Positions 1-5,018 of a DNA stretch of 5,018 bases are shown here, piece after piece; the stretch's first letter is position 1, and the number at the start of each line of letters is the position of its first letter. Position numbers and translations under genes: made by a program. The notes beneath the pieces are model-generated. The model saw only the letters and a list, made by a program, of their open reading frames with translations. It did no database searches and had not been told where the DNA came from. Source of the stretch: Spirochaetales bacterium (GTDB lineage: Bacteria; Spirochaetota; Spirochaetia; Treponematales; UBA12059); assembly GCA_004525355.1 (NCBI GenBank), contig SPCK01000187.1, positions 1 to 5,018 on the forward strand. Reading direction: 5' to 3'.

Positions 1-1151
1 AGGCTGCCGCTTTCCTGTTCACCGGGCCAGACCTGGCTGACGCGAAATTCTTCCTGCTCGGCTATGACATGGATGCGCACAAGCCTACGCTCTCCGATGG
101 CAGGCGCCTGCGCGAAGCGTCCGCGAGCGCCATCGAGCTGACGCGAAAGCTGGAAGCCGAACGATCATTCTTCTCCGTCGATTACGGCCTCCTGCGCCGG
201 CTCAAGACACGCGGATTCGGGCGCGTCATTCTGCTGACCGATGCGCTGGGTCCCGAACCGGTCAATTTCGAGGTTCGCGAGTTCGGTTGGCACCAGGACC
301 GCGTCCTGTATCCCGCGTCCCTGTCCTGGAACGGTACATCGACGGACATATACTGGGTCGCTTCGGGAGGCGCCGAACCGATCTCCGTAAGCAGGATCGG
401 CCCTGGCGGCGAGCTCCTGCGTCCCCTGCCGTCGCAGTGGACGGTGCGTGTCGAAGCTGACGGCTATGCGCTCGGAATAATGGAACCGGGCGTATGGCTC
501 CTGTCATGGGAGGGTGGTTCCATGCCGTTCAAGGTGACAGGCAGCCTGCCCACGGTCCAGGCCTCGGGAAGCCTGTCTGAACGCATCGTGAAGACGCTGG
601 AAGCCGCGGGCGGCGCGGGGACCGTGACATCACGCCAGTCAGCTGGAGCCCCTTCCTTCGTCATCAGGGATGGTGGAGGGCGCGGCCGTTCGGGCGCCCT
701 GTCGGTCATAGAAACTGAAAACGATTCCCTGGTGCTGTCGCCCCGGAGGAGTCTCGGCCAGGTGGTCGCCATCGGTTACGAGCGCGGAGCGGACCTGGCT
801 CTCGGTCCCGCCGCACTGGCTACCGGCGATACCGCCCTGGCTTTCTGGACCGCGCGCATGTCCGTAGCTCCCGGTCCGTTCGGCGGAGAAGCTCGTGCCG
901 CGAACGCCGCATGGAAGCCGATCGGCGAGGGCTATGTCCTTGTATCACCAGCCGATTCTTCGGTTAGCGCGCGCGCCGCGATAGCCCCGCCGCCGGACGA
1001 GTACTGGCCTCCCGCCGCCGGCGGGATCCTGGATATCGGCAGGGTTCCGCGGCCGAGACTCGTTCCCGCCATCGTGCTCGCCGCCTTGTACGCGCTCAAG
1101 CTTGGCCTGTCCCGTCGCTACAGGAGACGCACCGGCACAGCCGACGCCTGA
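1..1151 (+). CDS. Membrane-anchored protein of unknown function, C-terminal 382 residues (5' end outside window)
   Basis: The frame is open from position 3 to the TGA at 1149-1151. The first Met codon (69) has no ribosome binding site, and the residues before it (AAAFLFTGPDLADAKFFLLGY) look like ordinary coding sequence, so the gene starts outside the window. Fragment residues about 60-95 read as an alpha/beta unit: a hydrophobic strand RVILLTDAL (74-82), reminiscent of the LLTDG strand of von Willebrand A-type folds, then a strand ending VREFG. A long, probably extracytoplasmic, beta-rich and Gly/Ala-rich body follows. Near the end is one hydrophobic segment (about 353-369, LVPAIVLAALYALKLGL) followed by a strongly basic tail, SRRYRRR. 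By the positive-inside rule the tail is cytoplasmic and the body is outside. The architecture recalls BatA/VWA-type membrane proteins, but no metal-binding MIDAS motif (DxSxS) is visible in this part, so that assignment is only a guess. It converges on pncB with 12 nt between stop codons. Confidence 0.8.
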   Translation, partial: AAAFLFTGPDLADAKFFLLGYDMDAHKPTLSDGRRLREASASAIELTRKLEAERSFFSVDYGLLRRLKTRGFGRVILLTDALGPEPVNFEVREFGWHQDRVLYPASLSWNGTSTDIYWVASGGAEPISVSRIGPGGELLRPLPSQWTVRVEADGYALGIMEPGVWLLSWEGGSMPFKVTGSLPTVQASGSLSERIVKTLEAAGGAGTVTSRQSAGAPSFVIRDGGGRGRSGALSVIETENDSLVLSPRRSLGQVVAIGYERGADLALGPAALATGDTALAFWTARMSVAPGPFGGEARAANAAWKPIGEGYVLVSPADSSVSARAAIAPPPDEYWPPAAGGILDIGRVPRPRLVPAIVLAALYALKLGLSRRYRRRTGTADA

Positions 1152-1163
1152 TCCTGCCTGGTG

Positions 1164-2603
1164 CTATGACGCCGGGTTTACCCCGCGAAATCGTTCCACG
1201 AAACCGAGCTTGAGCTTTCTCAATTCCTCGGTGACGGACACCTTGTAGACGTGCGGATTGAGAAAGCGCAGGAAGGTGTGATCAAAGGAAGCCAGCGAGG
1301 CTGCCCTTCGTTCCCGGATAACTTCGAGCGCCAACGGGGGACGCAGGCGTTTCCCGCCTGCCATGACGCGTTCGAGCAGTCGCTTCGGCTCGCGGCATGA
1401 GGCAAATGAGAACCTGCGAGGATCGAGCGACGGATGATAGAAGGTCTTCATGACACCCATCTCTATCTTTTCGTCCGAGAGCGCCAGTACATCGGCTATG
1501 GCCATGCCGTTCTCGTCGAAGAGCCGATAGGCTTCCTTGACTCCAGGATTGGTAGTTTTTTCGGGGTTGTCGGAAAATTTCATCGTCGCTTCCATCGAAC
1601 CGTCCCGTTTCACCGCGGCCAACTTGTATACGCCCGAGAAGGATGCTTCTTTTCCTCCTGTAACCAGGTGCGTGCCGACGCCCCAGACATCGACAGGCGC
1701 AGCCTCGGAAACCAGTCGCTCTATGATCTCTTCATCAAGCTCGTTCGATACCACGATGGTCGCGTTTTCCAGGCCGTTCTTGTCCAAGGCTTCCCGGACC
1801 TTGCGGGAAAGGTAATCGATATCGCCTGAATCCAGGCGTATGCCTATGCTCCTTCCCTGCTCGGCCAATCGCCTTCCAACCGCGATGGCGTTCCATAGCC
1901 CGGAAGCCAGGGTATCGTAGGTATCGATCAAAAGCGTCGTCCCCTTCGGGTACATATCTGCATAGGCCTCGAACGCCTCCCGTTCCGAGGGAAAGGCCAT
2001 TACCCATGAGTGGGCCATGGTTCCCATGGCAGGTATCCCGAGGTCCTTTGCGGCAAGCGCGTTCGATGTCGCCGCCGATCCACCTATAAACGAGGCGCGT
2101 GAAGCGGACATGGCGCCGTTGAAGCCCTGGGCCCGGCGCAAACCGAATTCCATGACCGCTCCATTCCTCGCGGCCATGGATACTCGGGAGCTCTTGGTGG
2201 CGATGAGGCTCTGGAAATTGATCGTATTGAGAACGAGCCCCTCGATGATCTGCGCTTCGACGAGACCCGCGTGTATTCTCAGGAGAGGTACCTGCGGGAA
2301 AATAGTCTCGCCCTCGTCTACAGACCAGATGTCGCCCTTGAATCTGAAATCCTCGAGATAGCGAAGGAATCCGGTTTCAAAGATACCCTGCGATTCAAGC
2401 CACGCAAGATCGTCCTGATGAAATCGTATGGACTCAAGGATCGCCAAGAGCGGATCCAACCCAGCGAAGACCGAAAAGCCCCCGTGGAAGGGATGTCGCC
2501 TGAAAAACATGTCGAATACCGCCTCGGTATCGAGGCCGTGCTTCCAATACCCTTGAGCCATCGTCAATTCGTAGAAATCAGTGAAGAGCGCGCTTGTATT
2601 CAT
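1164..2603 (-). CDS. pncB: Nicotinate phosphoribosyltransferase
   Basis: This cytoplasmic enzyme of the Preiss-Handler NAD-salvage pathway joins nicotinate to PRPP, with ATP hydrolysis, giving nicotinate mononucleotide. The 479-residue product matches the family along its length: the N-terminal TDFYELTMAQGYW (8-20), FDMFFRRHPFHGGFSVFAGL (30-49), EFGLRRAQG (152-160), FIGGSAATSN (172-181), GTMAHSWVM (194-202) with H198 at the position of the autophosphorylated histidine of characterised enzymes, LLIDTYDTL (224-232), the phosphoribosyl-binding region GIRLDSGD (254-261), and GVGTHLVTGG (308-317). The reading frame extends to a TTG at 2612, but the ribosome binding site AAGGAG (2619-2614) would then be only 1 nt away. 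The ATG at 2603 leaves 10 nt and is preferred. That ATG lies one nucleotide after the pncA stop codon, so translational coupling is likely. No terminator is visible after the TAG stop. Confidence 0.97.
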   Translation of the reverse strand: MNTSALFTDFYELTMAQGYWKHGLDTEAVFDMFFRRHPFHGGFSVFAGLDPLLAILESIRFHQDDLAWLESQGIFETGFLRYLEDFRFKGDIWSVDEGETIFPQVPLLRIHAGLVEAQIIEGLVLNTINFQSLIATKSSRVSMAARNGAVMEFGLRRAQGFNGAMSASRASFIGGSAATSNALAAKDLGIPAMGTMAHSWVMAFPSEREAFEAYADMYPKGTTLLIDTYDTLASGLWNAIAVGRRLAEQGRSIGIRLDSGDIDYLSRKVREALDKNGLENATIVVSNELDEEIIERLVSEAAPVDVWGVGTHLVTGGKEASFSGVYKLAAVKRDGSMEATMKFSDNPEKTTNPGVKEAYRLFDENGMAIADVLALSDEKIEMGVMKTFYHPSLDPRRFSFASCREPKRLLERVMAGGKRLRPPLALEVIRERRAASLASFDHTFLRFLNPHVYKVSVTEELRKLKLGFVERFRGVNPAS

Positions 2604-2604
2604 T

Positions 2605-3237
2605 TCAGGCAAGCTCCTTGATAGAGATAACTGCTATTCCCCTGGATATCATATCCGCGACGACCCGGTCGGCATTGCCTTCAGGCACGTCCACGGCCCT
2701 GGTAGCGTCTCGCACGACGACAACCGAGAACCCGAGCGCGGATGCATCCAGCGCACTGAAAAACACACAGTAGTCGAGGGCAAGGCCGGCAAGCACTACG
2801 GTATCGATACTAAGGCCGCGCAGGTAGCCTTCCAACCCTGTCGGAGTCTTTCCGTCGTTCTCGAAAAAGACCGAATAGCTGTCAAGTCCGTGCCTGAATC
2901 CCTTGCGGACGATCAAGCGATATGGACCCTCATCCAGGAGCGGGTGAAGTTCAGCGCCCGGAGTGCCCTGTACGCAGTGATCGGGCCAGAGCGTCAGGGC
3001 CCTGCCCGTCGCATCATCCGAATCGTAGGGATGTTTGCCCGGGTGGGAAGACGCAAAGGAGACGTGCCCGGCCGGGTGCCAGTCCTGCGAAGCGACCGCC
3101 GTCTGGAAGCGCCTTGCCAGGGAATTGATCAACGGCACGATCTGGTCGCCGCCGGAAACGGCAAGGGCGCCTCCAGGGCAGAAGTCGTTCTGTATATCGA
3201 CGGCGACGAAGGCCGCCCTTTCCGGATTCAGCTTCAT
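2605..3237 (-). CDS. pncA: Nicotinamidase
   Basis: This cytoplasmic hydrolase of the isochorismatase-like fold converts nicotinamide to nicotinate and ammonia, feeding the pncB product directly downstream. The 210-residue product aligns closely with the E. coli PncA pattern. VAVDIQNDFCPGGALAV (11-27) carries catalytic Asp14. SQDWHPAGHVSFAS (50-63) carries metal ligands Asp52 and His54. WPDHCVQGTPGAELHP (84-99) includes ligand His87. RKGF contains catalytic Lys112, followed by DSYSVFF (119-125). GLALDYCV (151-158) carries the nucleophile Cys157. The catalytic Asp-Lys-Cys triad is therefore intact. An in-frame ATG at 3255 would add six residues (MYQEPR), but AGGAG at 3248-3244 sits 6 nt before the ATG at 3237, which is chosen. 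A poor -10-like TATGAT (3278-3273) lies upstream without a convincing -35, so the unit may be read from its own weak promoter or from the exported-protein gene 83 nt upstream. Confidence 0.97.
   Translation of the reverse strand: MKLNPERAAFVAVDIQNDFCPGGALAVSGGDQIVPLINSLARRFQTAVASQDWHPAGHVSFASSHPGKHPYDSDDATGRALTLWPDHCVQGTPGAELHPLLDEGPYRLIVRKGFRHGLDSYSVFFENDGKTPTGLEGYLRGLSIDTVVLAGLALDYCVFFSALDASALGFSVVVVRDATRAVDVPEGNADRVVADMISRGIAVISIKELA
2614..2619 (-). promoter_or_regulatory. Ribosome binding site of pncB, inside the end of pncA
   Basis: The minus strand reads AAGGAG here, within the last codons of pncA. It lies 10 nt before the ATG at 2603 and only 1 nt before the TTG at 2612, so it decides in favour of the ATG start. 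Confidence 0.8.
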
Positions 3238-3243
3238 GCGTGG

Positions 3244-3248
3244 CTCCT
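3244..3248 (-). promoter_or_regulatory. Ribosome binding site of pncA
   Basis: The minus strand reads AGGAG (within TCAGGAGCC), 6 nt before the ATG at 3237. It lies between the two possible pncA start codons (3255 and 3237) and supports the downstream one. Confidence 0.75.
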
Positions 3249-3320
3249 GATACATTTTGTTGTCGGATTCGCATCATAGAGTAGCCGTTTCCGGGCTCGA
3301 CGTAAAGTCAGAATGCTCGT

Positions 3321-4637
3321 TCAGCGTATGCGGCCAACGGACAGGGGTACTGAGAAAGTCAATCGAACCCCGACTTCAATGTGCCGGTCCTCCGCGTCCC
3401 AACCTATGGGTAGCCATCCATCGCTCCGCGTGAAAATTACGAGTCTTCCAATAGGGATCGGTATCGAGAGCGATACCTCGGCCTTGACGCAAGCTTCGTC
3501 CAGTTCTCGACGCCAACCCAACTCGGCCGATACTCGCCGTTCCGAACCGGCTTCAAGATTTCCAGCCAACTCGGTGCGTGACAGGCTTCCATTCCTGGCG
3601 CGAACGGAACCGGATACCGTGAATCGCACCCGTCGCCCCGCGCCCACGCGGCAATCCAATTCAAGACCAGGGGTCGCATCCTCGGGATCGATGACGACCG
3701 ACAGCGAAGACCGCGTTCCGATGATCCTCCCGGCCGACTCCATTGCCGCGCCCAGGATTCGCGTCGGGGCGTCCGTCCACGACGAGCGTTCCTCGCTGAA
3801 GGATACTTGCGTCCGCATTGCGCGGATCGTCAGCGAGGCGGTCGCCTCCACGTCGAGTGCCGGCGCCGTACCAGCTTTCGGGCTGATCCAACGACCGTCC
3901 GAGGCAGCCGCGACCAGGGCGAGCTTGAGCCGACCGAACCTGCCGTCAAGCTCGCATCGGGCGGCGACGGCATCCTGTCCGGGGAACCCCCATGTTGAGG
4001 CCAGGCCCGCCGCGCCAAACCAGTCACCACGGCCACCGGCTACCGAAGTCGCCGCCCACAGTCTTCGCCCGCCGGCAACCGGCGGATCGTACCACGATCC
4101 GTCGCCTTCCGTTTCCGGCATATCCTCCGCCGCCACCATGAAGGAAACCGGACATCCGGCTGGCGATACCCAACCGCCATACCATGCCGGCCCGGTTGTG
4201 ACGGACCGCCTCACGGCAAATATTCCACTTTCTGCGCCCATCGCAACACCTTCCAGAGTCGCGTCCCTCGGTCGGGGAAGGACGAAAGGCCTCGGGGGCG
4301 AGCGGGCAAGCCGGTATCCAGCTCCCTGTGGGCGCAAGAAGAATGCTGCCAGTCCCACCGGATCGAGGGCACCCATAAGTATACCGGGTGCGGAGACACC
4401 CCAATCCAGAACAGGCAAGCCATCGGGTAGTTCGTAATATCCACCGATTGGATCCAGGCACCAAGGCTGGACGTATGAGAGGCGTGCCAGGAATTCCCCC
4501 GATTTAAGAGAAACATCCGAAGCGTAGCCGGTCAGCGCCGTAACCGAGGTCGTCCCGGAAACCGCGGCAGCCGTCTGCCCTGCAATTTCCAGGTTCCCTA
4601 AAGCGAGTATCAGAATCACGGCCAAAAAGAAGCGCAT
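3321..4637 (-). CDS. Exported beta-rich protein of unknown function, possible outer-membrane protein
   Basis: I do not recognise this 438-residue protein. It begins with a good Sec signal sequence: a short basic start (MR), a hydrophobic core FFLAVILILALG (3-14), and a plausible cleavage region around IAGQ (18-21). There is no lipobox Cys. The rest has no other long hydrophobic helix. From about residue 190 to the end it shows repeated short stretches of alternating hydrophobic and polar residues separated by Gly/Asp/Ser-rich turns, such as RFGRLKLALVAAASDGRW (233-250), RVRFTVSGSVRAR (336-348), CVKAEVSLSIPIPIG (383-397) and HIEVGVRLTFSVPLS (419-433), as expected of a membrane beta-barrel or stacked beta-strands. 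It ends in GRIR, not in the usual terminal aromatic residue of Omp85-inserted barrels, which weakens that reading. Five Cys occur (60, 162, 228, 329, 383). The ATG at 4637 lacks a clear ribosome binding site, but the signal sequence starts there. It is read towards pncA (83-nt gap) and divergently from the glutaredoxin gene. Confidence 0.85.
   Translation of the reverse strand: MRFFLAVILILALGNLEIAGQTAAAVSGTTSVTALTGYASDVSLKSGEFLARLSYVQPWCLDPIGGYYELPDGLPVLDWGVSAPGILMGALDPVGLAAFFLRPQGAGYRLARSPPRPFVLPRPRDATLEGVAMGAESGIFAVRRSVTTGPAWYGGWVSPAGCPVSFMVAAEDMPETEGDGSWYDPPVAGGRRLWAATSVAGGRGDWFGAAGLASTWGFPGQDAVAARCELDGRFGRLKLALVAAASDGRWISPKAGTAPALDVEATASLTIRAMRTQVSFSEERSSWTDAPTRILGAAMESAGRIIGTRSSLSVVIDPEDATPGLELDCRVGAGRRVRFTVSGSVRARNGSLSRTELAGNLEAGSERRVSAELGWRRELDEACVKAEVSLSIPIPIGRLVIFTRSDGWLPIGWDAEDRHIEVGVRLTFSVPLSVGRIR
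4069..4100. repeat. Two abutting perfect inverted repeats within the exported-protein gene
   Basis: Positions 4069-4085 read CCGCCGG-CAA-CCGGCGG and 4084-4100 read GGATCGT-ACC-ACGATCC. Each is a perfect 7-bp stem with a 3-nt loop, and the two share 2 bp. They fall in codons 180-191 (GSWYDPPVAGGR) of the minus-strand gene. The RNA could form either hairpin, or both if the shared bases are given up. No U-run follows on either strand, so this does not look like an intrinsic terminator. Confidence 0.6.
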
Positions 4638-4674
4638 GCGGAGACTACGCGCATCTACCGAGAGGCGCTTGCAC

Positions 4675-4703
4675 TTGACGGAAAACTTGTCGTCTTGTAT
4701 ATT
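4675..4703 (+). promoter_or_regulatory. Sigma70-type promoter of the glutaredoxin gene
   Basis: A -35 box TTGACG (4675-4680, five of six consensus bases) is separated by exactly 17 nt from a -10 box TATATT (4698-4703, five of six). Transcription would begin near 4709-4711, leaving a leader of about 25 nt before the ATG at 4736. The surrounding 4681-4725 is AT-rich, in contrast to the rest of the window. Confidence 0.75.
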
Positions 4704-4725
4704 ACATATAGATTTTCATATATTT

Positions 4726-4730
4726 GGAGG
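4726..4730 (+). promoter_or_regulatory. Ribosome binding site of the glutaredoxin gene
   Basis: GGAGG lies 5 nt before the ATG at 4736. The longer frame would begin with TTG at 4724, which overlaps this site and would have no ribosome binding site, so the ATG is taken as the start. Confidence 0.85.
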
Positions 4731-4735
4731 AATAC

Positions 4736-4963
4736 ATGGCTGTATCTGTCTATACCACACCGAGCTGCTCATATTGTCACAAGGTAAAGGATTGGCTCAA
4801 GGCCAGGAACATTCGCTTCAACGAGTACAACGTTGCTTCGGATCCCCGCCGCACCGAGGAGATGGTACGCAAATCCGGCCAGATGGGTGTACCGGTTACC
4901 GATATAAACGGACGGGTAATCGTCGGCTTCAACACCGGCGAGCTGGAACGCGCACTGCGGTAA
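4736..4963 (+). CDS. Small glutaredoxin-like protein, YruB family
   Basis: This is a 75-residue cytoplasmic thiol-disulfide oxidoreductase with a minimal thioredoxin fold. The first strand VSVYTTP (3-9) leads to the redox motif C11-S-Y-C14, at the start of the first helix. A second strand (FNEYNV, 28-33) is followed by the helix TEEMVRKSGQMG. The cis-proline loop GVPVTDINGRVIVGF (51-65) has Pro53, and the C-terminal helix is GELERALR. The pattern KSGQMGVPVxDINGxxIVGF is characteristic of the YruB-type glutaredoxin-like proteins found mainly in anaerobes, sometimes beside rubredoxin or peroxidase genes. Those proteins are thought to reduce protein disulfides, but their partners are poorly known. 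The length is typical of the family. It has its own promoter and a strong GGAGG site, and no redox partner gene is visible in the window, so its substrate cannot be inferred from context. NrdH is an alternative but fits less well. Confidence 0.93.
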   Translation: MAVSVYTTPSCSYCHKVKDWLKARNIRFNEYNVASDPRRTEEMVRKSGQMGVPVTDINGRVIVGFNTGELERALR

Positions 4964-5018
4964 CAGTATTCCATGTCGGTCAACGGACATACCGCCCAGG
5001 GCGGATCGTACTGCGGGC

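Noticed and set aside
1010..1026. Perfect palindrome TCCCGCC-GCC-GGCGGGA read as a terminator or regulatory site
   Set aside because: It lies inside the coding sequence of the left-edge gene (Pro-Pro-Ala-Ala-Gly-Gly codons) and has no T-run. GC-rich codon choice is a sufficient explanation, though it is mentioned with the tandem hairpins.
1152..1200. Possible bidirectional terminator between the convergent genes (GGGTTTACCC near 1183-1192)
   Set aside because: The stem is only 4 bp, lies inside the end of pncB, and no T-run follows on either strand.
2604..2612. TTG start at 2612 for pncB, giving an overlap with pncA
   Set aside because: The ribosome binding site would be 1 nt away. The ATG at 2603 has workable spacing and fits the family's usual N-terminus.
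1434..2621. Several plus-strand frames opposite pncB (1434-1829, 1537-1815, 2017-2361, 2271-2621)
   Set aside because: All lie antisense to conserved codons of nicotinate phosphoribosyltransferase and none resembles a protein family.
2581..3279. Plus-strand frame (232 codons) opposite pncA
   Set aside because: It is fully antisense to an unmistakable nicotinamidase with intact catalytic residues, and its product shows no recognisable motif.
3238..3320. Promoter for pncA (TATGAT at 3278-3273)
   Set aside because: No acceptable -35 box is found at a spacing of 16 to 18 nt, so it is not listed as a feature.
3313..4437. Long plus-strand frame (374 codons) opposite the exported-protein gene
   Set aside because: Its product is dominated by Ser, Arg, Pro and Thr without any hydrophobic core or motif, as expected of an antisense shadow in GC-rich DNA. 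The minus strand has a signal peptide and regular strand patterns.

Overview
The window is GC-rich, densely coded bacterial DNA, apart from a short AT-rich divergent promoter region near position 4700. It carries four complete genes and one gene cut by the left edge. A gene with an N-terminal signal sequence and a beta-rich body suggests a Gram-negative (diderm) envelope. The membrane protein at the left edge and the small YruB-type glutaredoxin would fit a spirochaete-like anaerobe, but no marker gene proves the lineage, so that is only a guess.

Layout: (1) 1-1151, plus strand, is the C-terminal part of an unrecognised membrane-anchored protein whose start lies outside the window. (2) Converging on it with a 12-nt gap are pncB and, upstream of it on the minus strand, pncA (3237 down to 1164). 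They are one nucleotide apart and form a compact NAD-salvage unit: nicotinamidase makes nicotinate, and nicotinate phosphoribosyltransferase turns it into nicotinate mononucleotide. (3) 4637-3321, minus strand, is a 438-residue exported protein of unknown function, probably beta-rich and possibly in the outer membrane. It lies 83 nt upstream of pncA and is read in the same direction. (4) 4736-4963, plus strand, is a 75-residue YruB-type glutaredoxin, read divergently from the exported protein. It has a well-formed sigma70-type promoter (TTGACG, 17-nt spacer, TATATT) and a GGAGG ribosome binding site.

Two start sites are best placed downstream of the longest ORF because of the ribosome binding sites: pncB at 2603 rather than the TTG at 2612, and the glutaredoxin at 4736 rather than the TTG at 4724. 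pncA is also better started at 3237 than at the ATG at 3255. No gene-free stretch exceeds 100 nt. I see no tRNA, rRNA, CRISPR, insertion sequence or phage signature.

Nothing here is clearly a new biological system. The items most worth a second look are the unrecognised exported protein, two abutting perfect hairpins inside its gene, the symmetric -10 region between the divergent genes, and the unrecognised membrane protein at the left edge.
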